From positions 1 to 42,507 of the forward strand of contig JAUCBJ010000493.1 in the NCBI GenBank assembly GCA_032718475.1: a DNA stretch of 42,507 nucleotides, given 5' to 3'. Origin of the DNA: Nemertoderma westbladi (Eukaryota > Xenacoelomorpha > Nemertodermatida > Nemertodermatidae). The position numbers and the translations under genes were made by a program. Below the pieces are notes generated by a model that was not told the origin of the DNA, made no database searches, and worked only from the letters and a program-made list of their open reading frames with translations. Position 1 is the first letter of the stretch. Each line of letters begins with the position of its first letter. Shown in pieces: positions 20,260 through 30,090 of this stretch.

Positions 20260-21381
20260 TCTGTTGACAGTTTGACTGTTATTGTGGTGTAACACAGTAA
20301 ACGGACATTAAAGTATATTATTATTGTTGTGACTTGGTTGCCAGGCAAATTATTTACTGTCAGTCAGTATATCTTAGTATGCAGTATCTTATTTGGTTCG
20401 ATACGGTATTTGATTATCTATTGTATTTAACTGAGATATGATACCGGGAGGGTGTGGCAACACAGTATAACAAGCAAATGACTGCCTAATTAATTCTGTA
20501 AGAACTCAAGTCTGGTGATTGTGTTTCCCTTTAGAGGAAACGTATTGTGACAAGTCTTTGGTCTTGATATCGCTACAGTATTCAATTTGTGACAACTCTC
20601 AATCGTGATGTAACTAATAATAAGAGCTTTGCTTATAATAATGGTCTGAAATATCGCCATATATTAATTATTTAGTAAGTCAGAGGTATAACAATATACA
20701 AATCTGATACAATTGTCCAGATTATCACTGATACTTAGTTACAGCAACCCACCTGTTGTGGCTCGTGTAAACCTTGATTCTGTAATATCGGCGATATATT
20801 AAGCAAATAATAATGACAAATTGAATTTACCGGTAGAATATCCAATATAACGATAAATAATTATAATTCAATTATTAACTCTTTAAGTTTATACCTTAGG
20901 CCTGTAATAACCACCAGTCAATTAAACCTGACCGGGGATCAGTGCCTCTGCATGGGCAATGCGAGTTCTTCTGTCCAACAATAACAAAAAGAGTGAATAA
21001 ACCACAGAACTAATCGTACTTATATATCAGCTTATCAGTAAGGAGCATAGCCAATAAGTTGGATCCTTATACAAGCCGTATACAAACCTTAATACAAGCT
21101 GGATATGCAGATAATGGCACTAGATGGCGTCAAAACCCTTTAGTAAAGCATAATTTAACCAAAATAGTCTATATTATATCGTAATCAACTTTATCAATAT
21201 AAAATGGTGTTTTGAGCTTAAAATTAGTAAAATAAGTAATTTAAAGGCAGAATTCATGAATGCAGCAACAAGAATACTCCACTATTCTGTTATTGCATTT
21301 GACATTACATTGATAACTGGATAGGCCTACAGGCCTATACATTATGTTTATAATAATTTAGCTTGTTGCTAAACTGGTGAC
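20260..21381 (+). mobile_element. Probable 5' LTR of the Gypsy element (boundaries uncertain)
   Basis: Lies between the end of LINE homology and a primer-binding-site-like sequence at 21382 just upstream of gag. A possible left end is one of the TGTT words at about 20261-20280. No second LTR copy is visible downstream (pol homology stops at about 39960), so the LTR call rests on position. No reading frame is present. Confidence 0.45.
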
Positions 21382-21397
21382 CCAACCCGAAATCGAT
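21382..21397 (+). promoter_or_regulatory. Candidate tRNA primer-binding site of the Gypsy element
   Basis: TGGTGACCCAACCCGA begins with TGG, as sites complementary to the tRNA 3' CCA do, and lies about 40 bp upstream of the gag ATG. The tRNA was not identified. Confidence 0.5.
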
Positions 21398-21422
21398 TCT
21401 CTACCTACCTGCCTACCTTAAA

Positions 21423-22311
21423 ATGCCTCTTGCTGCCGAAGATATCGCTGCCCTGGCCATGGCCTTACATATACTTCTTCCTGCTGCTACTGGTACTGGC
21501 ACTGAAAGCAACTCTGGCAACGCAATTAACACAGTTTCAATAAAACTGCCCACGTGCTGGACTGAGAACCCAGAGATCTGGTTCTCCCAAGTTGAGTCAC
21601 AGTTCGTCACCCACAGCATCACCATGGACTCAACAAAAGTACACTGTGGAATTTTATTACTGCCGTCTGTGGTCACTGCCCTGGACAATGTAACAGCTAA
21701 GGAAGTCGGGCCCATCCTACTCAATCCATTGGCCAGAGACCAGTATGGTACCTTGAAACATGCCCTCATTGCCTCTTTCAGTAAGATTCAGGCCCAGAAA
21801 GACAATGAACTTCTTTCACTTTCTGGACTCAGAGACCACAAACCATCCAGCTTCCTTCGCTACATGAGGTCCCTCAATGCCGATCCGGAGACACTCTTCT
21901 GGGTGTTATTTCTCTCCCAACACCCGTCCGAAGTCTGACGCATCCTTGCCAGTTCGAACACCTTCGACCTCGATGTTCTAGCCACCAACACCGACCGCAT
22001 CATGGAGGCAACCTGTAATGACCCTGTCAACATTGGAATCGCCAAGGTGAGAATAAAAAATGCTCCCAGAGCTGCGCAGACTCCTACCTCTGTCTCTACT
22101 ATCTCTGCTTCTTCCATAAGAAGTTTGGCAATGCTGCATGAAATTGCAACTACAGAGATTGCTGACTTAGTCACCTTCTCCCCTCCCCAACATCCTTGAC
22201 TCATGGTTCGGGAAATGCCAGGGCCAACCACTAAACATCTCAGCAGCCGGCCAGAATGCAAAAATAACTATGACTGTGTCGGATCATCGCAGTGGCCAAA
22301 CTTACCTAGTG
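21423..22311 (+). pseudogene. Gypsy gag (interrupted)
   Basis: ATG at 21423 (MPLAAEDIAALAMALH). Gag capsid-type motifs follow: IKLPTCWTENPEIWFSQVES, then a helical region with DQYGTLKHALIASFSK, LSLSGLRDHKPSSFLRYM and LFLSQHPSEV. A TGA at 21936-21938 interrupts the frame, which then continues with RILASSNTFDLDVLA and IMEATCNDPVN, and is frameshifted after about 22080. Near the end, SDHRSGQTYLV (22278-22311) runs into the retropepsin that resumes at 38337 as DCGAEVSV. The gene is cut at the protease active site by the insertion at 22312-38330. Confidence 0.8.
22306..22311. repeat. Target-site duplication CTAGTG, left copy
   Basis: CTAGTG at 22306-22311 and 38331-38336 flank the integrase-type transposon. 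Joining across one copy restores the Gypsy protease reading frame. Confidence 0.85.
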
Positions 22312-23045
22312 TATGGTGGCCGACTGCTGCCACATAAACCATCAATGTCTAATAAAAATAATCGGTTAAAAAATCAATAAAAAAATTCAATAAAAAAAAT
22401 TTCAATAAAAAATTTCAATAAAAAATTAAATAAAAAAAATTTCAATAAAAAAAATTAAAAAAAAATTCAATAAAAAAAAATTCAATAAAAAAAAATTCAA
22501 TAAAAAAATTCAATAAAAAAAATTTCAATAAAAAAAATTACAAAAAAATTCAATAAAAAAATTCAATAAAAAAAATTCAATAAAAAAATATGTTACATTT
22601 TTTTCTTAAACCCACCGTGGCCTACAGCTGCCAGGTATTCATTTAATACTAACCACTGCAGTTATATTATACTGTATAGGTGGCAGTACTCGGCCACAGC
22701 GAAATAGAAAAAAAAATTGCAAAGTAAAATTGAATTCACACGTGGCCGACTGCTGCCAAATACTTTCAAACACATGGAAACATGGCCTACAGCTGCCAAA
22801 ATGTGTATTTCCTGCAGTATCATTAACTAACATACTGTTTTGCTGTACCGGTAGGCTTCCAGTATCCTGTAGTTCGAGATTAGTTTCAGTATTCCGGTAC
22901 TGAAATTCAAGCTACGAGCCTACATCAGTAGGCCTACATACAAATCTTGTAGGTACAATGCGGCAGCAGTGATCAGGCCCGGGACGGTAGGTAATTTAAG
23001 GGTTTCTGCTAATAATGGCATGGAATAGTGATTATGGTTTAAAAT
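22312..23045 (+). repeat. Left terminal inverted repeat (about 734 bp)
   Basis: Reverse complement of 37600-38330 with few differences. It includes an array of AATTCAATAAAAAAA-type units (22375-22590) and several copies of TGGCCTACAGCTGCCA and GTGGCCGACTGCTGCCA words. The repeat ends inside the transposase start (after MAWNSDYGLK). Confidence 0.9.
22375..22590. repeat. AATTCAATAAAAAAA tandem array in the left arm
   Basis: About 13-14 units of 14-18 bp; the mirror array is at 38056-38270. Confidence 0.85.
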
Positions 23046-23631
23046 CATTTCTCAGTGAAGCTGTTACGCAAAATTGGTCTAGAAAAGAGTTGCTGCCTGC
23101 AGCAAAATCTAAATTTGGTCAGTATCATTGGTCAATGAGAAGTTTGGATCGGCGTCTGAAGTTTTTTGAAATCAGTTACATCAATTATAATGTTGATATT
23201 CAAACTATTCGCAAGGCTTTAAAGAAGGAGATGGAGGGTCTGGAAAACATTTAGGATATAGAGCCATGAATTTGAAGCTTCGCACTGTTTACAATATATG
23301 TGTTCCTCGTGATATTGTATATGAAATAATGAGAGAAGAGTACCCGGATGTGCTGGAAAAACGACGACTAGAAAACCGTAAACGGGTCCGCACTGGAGCT
23401 TTCAATTCAAAGGGTCCTTTGTGGTTAGTATCCGGGGATGGGCACGATAAATTGTGCGGTTATCAGAACTCAACATTCCCCTTAGCTATTTATGGTTTCC
23501 AAGATTCGTATTCAAGAAAATTATTACTGCTGAGAGTTATGAAGTCAAACTCCTGTCCTAAGGTTATTTCGCGACTGTATATTGAATTGATTACTACTTT
23601 GCAGTATTGCATGTGTCAACCAACGCTCTAA
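23015..23631 (+). pseudogene. Integrase-core (RNase H-fold) transposase, frameshifted and truncated
   Basis: DNA transposase reading inward from the left repeat. ATG at 23015 (MAWNSDYGLKSFLSEAV) opens a helical N-terminal region with WSMRSLDRRLKFF, probably DNA binding. The frame stops near 23252, but the next frame continues immediately with GYRAMNLKLRTVYNICVPRD and then the integrase core SGDGHDKLCGYQNSTFPLAI, YGFQDSYSRKLLLLRVMKSN and PKVISRLYIELI. A one-base loss in the G run near 23236 explains the shift. The core carries the first catalytic Asp; the DKGTE-like second Asp and final Glu expected in this family are absent after 23595. Similar integrase-core proteins occur widely in fish, cnidarian and mollusc genomes. 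Confidence 0.75.
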
Positions 23632-24140
23632 CATTTCCTTTAACATTCACTTTATATCACTCGATTTACTTTACCTCACTCGCTTTACCCGCCTTTAATC
23701 GATTTCTCTCTCTCTCTCCCTGTCTCTCTCTCACTCTCTCTCTCTCACTCTGTGTTAATTACTTCACTTTCTTACTAACTCCGATCGCGAGTTGTTAGTG
23801 CTAGTACTTGACCTCACCCTCTCAATTACTTTCACTTTCTTACTAACTCCACACGTGAGTTGATTGTGGTAGTACTTGACCTCACCCTCTCAATTACTTT
23901 CACTTTCTTACTAACTCCACCCACACGTGAGTTGATTGTGCTAGTACTTGACGCCCTGTCCTCTCTTATTTTCGCCTCGGTTGTGTATTTATCGTTTTGT
24001 CCCAAAATTGCAATACTCACTTCGTCTCCAAATTATGTCATTGTTGTCACCGGTATTTTAATCAAAAGGTACGCATGTTTGCATATTTGTACACACACAT
24101 ATCGAAAAACTAGACTTTCATTCCCGTAGATTGACCAGTC
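23632..24140. repeat. Transposon interior: CT microsatellite and three 68-bp repeats
   Basis: A (CT)n-rich stretch lies at 23706-23750. Three tandem units follow, beginning AATTACTTTCACTTTCTTAC, at about 23757, 23824 and 23892, with a period of about 67-68 bp. No gene. The last five bases (24136-24140, CAGTC) are the BEL/Pao target duplication. Confidence 0.75.
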
Positions 24141-25378
24141 TGTTCGCGCTTTCAGACCTTTGGCAGTTTAACCCGCCAAATTAGGATGTCTTCTAGATAA
24201 TAAATCGCTTTAGCCTCTGACAAGTATTTAATTCACTACACTAGTTGAAACCAATCTGTGCGCGATCATTCACCCGTTGGATATACCCGGGAGATTGATT
24301 TCGACAGCTTAATCGTATTGCTATGTAAGCCTAATGTATTATTCGACTGACAGTATTATATAATCTCTGACAATATTATTCACCTTCGGGGAATATTAAC
24401 AGTTCCTTTAGGACGTGGCGCTCTATCTATATAAACAGAGTTATGACTTAAACTACTCACAACGATATGGCTCAGTTATAATTCACATATATGTCGCATT
24501 CTTTAGGAAATGCTTCTTTATCAGTTTCACTCATACACAATGCTGCACAATACTGCACACTAATCTGCCGATCTTCACTGATTTTAGTCACATATAAAAG
24601 GAACACAGACTGGCTCATGTAGGGTATATCAAATAACATTAGATTCACTTCAAACCACTTTAACATAAGTCACAATCGTTATATGTAACCCTTCTCTCTT
24701 ACCTTCGGTATATCAAGAATATTGGGTTTTCGGGGTTATTTCTCGTTATTCCAATATAATAATTCATCAACAAATATAATGAATAACCGACAGCAAAATC
24801 AGTAAAGTTAAGGTATAAATGATTTTGTATGGTATGCCGCATTTATGGATGTTATGCAGGTCGATAAAGGATATATGTCCTTATAATTAAGCCTACTAGT
24901 GTAAGGCTAAAGCAGAAAAGCACAAAATACTCTAAAGCCGTTCTTCCTGGCTTAGAATCACTAACAACACTGATAAGAATAACTATAAGAATACCAGCTA
25001 CCCTTATTCCACGAAGCTCCCGTCCAACACAGAGGATGAGCATTGAGATAGGAAAATTCAGTTCAGTAGCTCTGTGATAGGTCAAAATCAAAGCCAACTC
25101 AAATCCTATTGGCAGATACAGAGAGCTGCAACGTGGCAATATCAGCCGTTAGCCGTCGTCATGGTAGCGACACTGTTTTCAAGAGTATCGAGCTTTTTAC
25201 GTCATGAAATTGCAGATTATGTCCTCTAAAGTACAAGTACAGTTCAAATACAGAAGAAATGACTTTTATGTCCTCTAAAACACCAGTACAGCAAGGACAC
25301 GGCCTTTTTATGCCTGGCAAACCAACTACAGAGTACTTTAAGGGAAAATAACCGGTTAATGACGCAAAAGCTTTTACA
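24141..25378 (-). repeat. 3' LTR of the BEL/Pao-type element (1238 bp)
   Basis: Starts TGTTCGCGC and ends CTTTTACA. I noticed only about two differences from 35038-36275 (a C/A near 24797 and a G/A near 25119). Short frames inside are not conserved in the older LTR copies and are not called. Confidence 0.92.
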
Positions 25379-25392
25379 CCGCTCCCAGAAAA
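25379..25392 (-). promoter_or_regulatory. Candidate polypurine tract beside the 3' LTR
   Basis: On the minus strand the bases immediately before the 3' LTR are CTGGGAGCGG, purine-rich with one interruption, as expected for the plus-strand primer. This supports minus-strand orientation of the element. Confidence 0.55.
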
Positions 25393-25404
25393 TGGGATTT
25401 AAGT

Positions 25405-25662
25405 CTATAAAATATAACAAATCACAGTTTCTAAAATATAAAGATACTCTAAACAGTTAGTCTTTCTTACGCAGACGGCGTTTATGCAGTTTTTGAGGCT
25501 AGCAAGAGTCCTTTTCTCTTTGGGGCGAGCCACTTTACTAGAAAGGCTATAACTCCTGGGTAAAGGGTGCAATACAATTGCATTAGAAGGTTTGGGTTTA
25601 CGGTCGGAGTCTCGTCCATTTCGATATACTTCTCCTCGAGCTGATTTTCCTCCGCTTGTCAT
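25405..25662 (-). other. Short unrecognised frame next to the 3' LTR
   Basis: 85 basic residues (for example RNGRDSDRKPKPSNAIVLHP) between the decayed region and the purine tract. Position and composition recall the C-terminal tail of a pol polyprotein, but there is no clear match. Chance is possible. Confidence 0.25.
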
Positions 25663-25979
25663 GAGATACGTTCGTCCAAAACTCTCGCAGAGAATAGGGT
25701 TTTCTAAGCTTGATATCTTCTTAGAGATTCGAGATTTCCCAATCGAACTGAGATAAGGCCAATTCGTTTATCGATTGGACTTACTGTCACAACTTACGTT
25801 TATCTGAACAAACGCAGATTTCTTTTTTGATCTTTATAGAATAGTGTTTAACTCGTTTTGTACAACGCTCTCCTTCACCTTGATGAAGGGTTGTATCGCG
25901 TTAAACGGGGACGACCATACGGTTGGATAGTGATATTAGGTGTCCGCGTCACAATCCGGCTAGGTAAGATGGGCGGCTA

Positions 25980-26730
25980 GCTATAAATCACTGTCGGAGT
26001 GTTACCGATTAATTGTTAGGGTAGCACTAGATCTTTGAACAGTGAATACAGTCCGCGAGGATCCGCGACACCACCAGGATCACAGGTCTGAGGTCCAACT
26101 AAGGAATGAGGAGGTTTGACCGAGTATTCCGGGACTCTGATCGTAGGTTTACTCCAGGATCGTTCGAACCGAGTGAGCATAGGTGATACGTCAAACAAGT
26201 TTCGGTTTTCGTGGATGTTTATGTCTTTCCGTTTATTAGTTGGGTCTAGGGCATTTATCGTAATAATACCAAAGACGCACGTCTGGTAGGGTAAACGCGG
26301 GTGATATTTATTGGTTGTTACAATGCTTCTATCAAGAATTCCAAATATACGTAGGAGTTACCGCGTCCATTTGTTTCTTTAGTGTCTTTTCTTTCGAGTC
26401 GATTTCGAATATAATTTTCGCATTCGAATTTCAGTTTATGGTTCCGACTCCGCTGGGCAGGATATATAGTCGACATAGTCCGTATTGTGTAAATCGATAG
26501 GATGACCAGTAGTTAAGAAGTCCATATACATACCATTACAATGCGTGTAGCGAGCGGTGAATTTTCCATAGTCCAATTCACGCGTAAGTTACTTCCAGGA
26601 AATCGTAGGTTCGATATAACGACCATCATCCTTCGTAGCAGTTGGACTAGTATCACCGCGTATCAAGCTATCAACAAACGCTTGAAAGTAGAGTATATCG
26701 CTCCCTGATACCAAGACCATCTTCTATCAA
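25980..26730 (-). pseudogene. Decayed reading frame in the 3' (env) position, unrecognised
   Basis: Several minus-strand frames of about 45-110 codons overlap and hand over from one to another. From about 26719, SDILYFQAFVDSLIRGD and RYIEPTISWK are followed by an in-frame stop and then FTARYTHCNGMYMDFL. Another frame, from about 26340, includes LPYQTCVFGIITINALDP and RFERSWSKPTIRVPEYSV and ends at 26016. The composition looks protein-like but I recognise no family. It could be an old third gene of the element or an acquired gene; coincidence is not excluded. Confidence 0.3.
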
Positions 26731-28398
26731 CTCCGTCATATCTGCTATATATGAGTTTATCCATATTATAAGGAGTTTATATTTAGGCTAGCGAGCGTCG
26801 CTGCCTACCCCAATCAGCCCCCGGACAGTGCGAGATCCTCAGCACCGATGTGTCGTCGCCGCTGTACTTTCGCCAACGACGTAGCCGCACAACGACAACG
26901 ACAACCGGTACAAGTCACTCGACTGTCCGTCCCAAAGGCTTAGATACACCTCAGGTTCTTACTGGAGAGTTAGGGTTACTTTCACAATTGCGACTCGCTA
27001 CTGTAAACACACCTTAGTAGTAACATTCGCCTATAAACTCACAAATACCACACACACAACTTGTCACAAATTACACACACTCGGGTCACTTGTCCGTTAG
27101 TCAATGCCTTCCAGAATGTCACTGTATTATTATGTATCCTTGGATACTATCAGTGCACTATTTATTCCCTATGCTATTCAATGGGACAAGCTTTCTATTG
27201 TTCTTTTAACTCAATTCTAATTCTAGCGTGGTTGTTGCTATGGTGACATTATGCAAAGCTAGCGGTAGAATTAGGATAATTCCAATGCATACAGATCTGG
27301 GATGTTATTTAATAGTAATTCTTTAATAGTCAATGTCCTGTTTTATACATGACTTTATAAATTTTATCGGCTATTGACTATGCTTGGGAGACTTTCGCAC
27401 ACTCCTACGCATAATAAGATAAATCTCCGCTCCCTTGATCTATTAATTTATGGAATTTTGGGAATGTTATAAATTGCGTAAGAATGGCAATTTATTAAAT
27501 TCATTAAAAGGCATGAATTTAAATTTATTCCCTGAAATTTTATTATTTGATAATTAAATTGACATATTTTGATTCTAGAACATGTCTGGGGACACAAGAT
27601 CCTTAATTCTATGAAAATTGTCTTTTTAAGAATATCGGTAAATGCTACGATATCTTAATTGACTAGAATTGTTAAAGGATCTGAATTTTACAGATTTTGA
27701 CTTATTAGATTTGCAAATATTAAATAATTAATATTTGAGATGGGCACCGATTTATTCCAGAACTGGTCTGGGGACGTTAACCACTGATTCTATAATTTGT
27801 CTTTCAAGTATATCGGTGGGTGCCGCGATATCTTAATCAACTAGAATTACAGATGGTCAAAGGGTTTAACAGATTTATTTTGCGTTATACGCTACTGTTA
27901 AAGGGACATCACGCTACTATATGTATTATTTAATATACGGTATGAGAGCAATATCGCACGAAGCAATGTCAGTGTGAAGAGGCAAGTCGTTTCCAAGGTC
28001 TACCCAGAGCTTGGTTTAGCCGAGACACGAGGATCTGAACTTTGCATTCCTAATACTCTGCCTACCAATAATACTTGAATATAGTAGTGGCTTTATTGTA
28101 CTTTAATAAGTACGGACATTTCATCTTACTGTAGTTACGTATTTGTAATGTAATACGGACAGTAAGGAAGAAGGAAAAGAATTATTTCTTGCCGTCGCAT
28201 TAAATATAATATATACGTAATTAAGTAATAAACGCGAATATATATTGCACTAATCTACTAAATAATCGCTAAAATAACATTCTACTGAATAAAATTAAAG
28301 AAAACGATTATAATAGAATTACATAGTAATACATACATAAATATAAAAATAATAAAATAATATAAAATAATAGAGTCACACACCCACTCCATATGTTG
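26731..28398. other. Non-coding 3' portion of the BEL/Pao-type element
   Basis: AT-rich sequence with no convincing frame. It includes a GC-richer patch at about 26790-26930 and a diverged direct repeat of 181-bp period at 27572-27882. Integrase, expected in this interval in an autonomous BEL/Pao element, is not found on either strand. Confidence 0.5.
27572..27882. repeat. Diverged direct repeat, 181-bp period, two units
   Basis: ATTCTAGAACATGTCTGGGG (27572) and ATTCCAGAACTGGTCTGGGG (27753), both followed by AATTGTCTTT-like, ATATCGGT and CGATATCTTAAT words at the same spacing. Confidence 0.7.
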
Positions 28399-30057
28399 TT
28401 ACGTTATGGAGTCCCTAGATGTTTGAAGGATTAGGGAGGTGGTCGTGGGAAGAGAATCTTGCCTTCCACAGTTTCCGGAGAGTCCTCCATTCCCTTCCGA
28501 TAAACACAAACGACCGACTGGGTGATTGAGTCGCTGCATCCTGAATACAATTCCAGGTTTCCTCTTCGTCCTGGAATAGTGACGATAGAAACATCGCTCA
28601 AAGTATATGACGGCGTCACAAAGCCGATTCCAGGAGCTATAGTGGTCCGTCGCTCTCTGCAGGAGAGGTGAGAGTCCCTGCGAGACGTCTGATGTTCCAG
28701 AGCTCCAATCGCTCTCTCTGATCTTCATGAAGGATCCACTCGCAGTGGGGAGGTCCAGATCCACGGCGTCGTCCCTGGCAATATGTAATACCGACAGATC
28801 TATCCCGGGTTCAAATAACTCCGCTCCACCCGTCCGGGTTTTAGGTTTAACTTTCTCCGCTCCCTTGGCTGGTCTAATCTCAGTTGGAGTAAGATGGGGA
28901 GGCCATTCATCCTCCTTACTCAGGAAGTCGGGTTCACCTAACCGGTCTGTAGTATCTGTCAGTTCTTGAGGAGTTGCTCCTCTGGAAGCGATGTCAGTTG
29001 GATTAAATTTCTTGGGGCAATATCTCCATTGATCTACATTGGAGCTAAGATTGTCATTATCTGAGGAGTGTGGTGTTCCCTCAGTTGGGTCATCTCCCTC
29101 ACTAGTATCATCTTCCCATTCACTCACCTGGCAGACTCGATCTTGAAGCAGTCTTTCCCTGAGCGTTCTACGGGAAGGTCCAGTAAGGTACCAACCTACT
29201 CTAGTTCTTACCGCATAGGTCTGTAGTGGCTGTGGTTGAGCAGGTCGTTTCTCTAATGTCTCCAGCGCCTCATGCGCGTTTTGGCCGATGAGTATTTGCA
29301 CTCCAGGATAATCAGTCTGGAATCGAAGTATGTTAAGATGTTGGATGCTCTCATCCTCGTCCCAATTATAAAGGTCTGCTTGATTAGTAGCGAAGTTCTT
29401 TATAGCCACCATTTTCACTGACCTTATACTGTATTCTCCTAGTTTATCCTGTGGGGTGGACAACTCACCTATATAATAGTCGGCAGCTACAGTAGAATTC
29501 CAAACCTGCATGATCCCTGACATGTTTAGCTTGGTTCGGAACTTGGGTTGTCCAGCAAAGATGACTTCGGCTAGTTCTTTATCGATGAATGTTCCTGTGC
29601 TACCGGAGTCCAGGAGGGCGTTCACTATATAGCTCTTCTGAGGTCCGTGGACCCGTAACTGGACTACAGGAAATTCTCGGATTCCTATATTGGAAGTTGG
29701 CGCTTTCCAAGATGGTTGTTGATCGGAAGTAGTTAAGGTAAGGTCGCTGTCTGTGTCTTTCTCATACACGAGTGCTCGATACACTGCGGTGGTGTTTATT
29801 AGGTAACAGGATTCGTTTTGGTCGGAGAACTCGTCCGTATAGAATCCTTCCATCTCAGATTGATCAGTGTCGTTCACATCACTGAATTGGACATGTAGTT
29901 CGGACTCACTTACCTGACTCGGGCTGTTTCGTTCGAATTCCGTGTGCAACAAGATATGATGTTTTGCGCCGCACTTTGCACACCTTGCGTCGGAGTTACA
30001 GGTTCGCCGTTGGTGTCCTCGTCTGAGGCAATTATAACACAACCGCTTATCCCACAT
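28399..30057 (-). CDS. BEL/Pao pol remnant: zinc knuckles, aspartic protease and post-RNase H piece
   Basis: A 552-residue frame. Residues about 7-39 are CCHC/Cys-His knuckles (CYNCLRRGHQRRTC and CAKCGAKHH), the C-terminal half of the gag nucleocapsid array. Residues about 128-260 are a DUF1758-like retropepsin with the active-site triad in LLDSGSTGTFID (Asp150). At about residue 341 (near 29037) the protein jumps to WRYCPKKFNPTDIASRG, which in BEL/Pao polyproteins lies just after RNase H, so about the whole RT-RNase H block is deleted in frame. The following Asp-rich segment and YSSWNRLCDAVIYFERC fit the pre-integrase linker, but no integrase follows. Upstream the frame stays open in -1 phase across the gag stop, suggesting translation by frameshifting or a one-base lesion. 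Confidence 0.8.
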   Translation of the reverse strand: MWDKRLCYNCLRRGHQRRTCNSDARCAKCGAKHHILLHTEFERNSPSQVSESELHVQFSDVNDTDQSEMEGFYTDEFSDQNESCYLINTTAVYRALVYEKDTDSDLTLTTSDQQPSWKAPTSNIGIREFPVVQLRVHGPQKSYIVNALLDSGSTGTFIDKELAEVIFAGQPKFRTKLNMSGIMQVWNSTVAADYYIGELSTPQDKLGEYSIRSVKMVAIKNFATNQADLYNWDEDESIQHLNILRFQTDYPGVQILIGQNAHEALETLEKRPAQPQPLQTYAVRTRVGWYLTGPSRRTLRERLLQDRVCQVSEWEDDTSEGDDPTEGTPHSSDNDNLSSNVDQWRYCPKKFNPTDIASRGATPQELTDTTDRLGEPDFLSKEDEWPPHLTPTEIRPAKGAEKVKPKTRTGGAELFEPGIDLSVLHIARDDAVDLDLPTASGSFMKIRESDWSSGTSDVSQGLSPLLQRATDHYSSWNRLCDAVIYFERCFYRHYSRTKRKPGIVFRMQRLNHPVGRLCLSEGNGGLSGNCGRQDSLPTTTSLILQTSRDSIT

Positions 30058-30074
30058 GACTTCACGTCTATCCT

Positions 30075-30090
30075 TTAGTGATTTTTCAGG
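30075..30090 (-). promoter_or_regulatory. Gag-pol -1 frameshift site or one-base lesion
   Basis: Just before the gag stop the minus strand reads CTG AAA AAT CAC TAA. Slipping back one base at the A5 run (30086-30082) continues the conserved zinc-knuckle spacing into the pol frame. G AAA AAT is only a partial match to the usual X XXY YYZ heptamer, so an indel in an A run is an equal alternative. Confidence 0.5.

Noticed and set aside
22375-22590. CRISPR-like array
   Set aside because: Units are 14-18 bp of AT-rich simple sequence without spacers, in a eukaryotic transposon arm.
24852-25139. 95-residue hydrophobic frame on the minus strand in both young LTRs (also 35749-36036)
   Set aside because: Present only in the near-identical pair and not preserved in the older LTRs. 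It is likely chance in LTR sequence.
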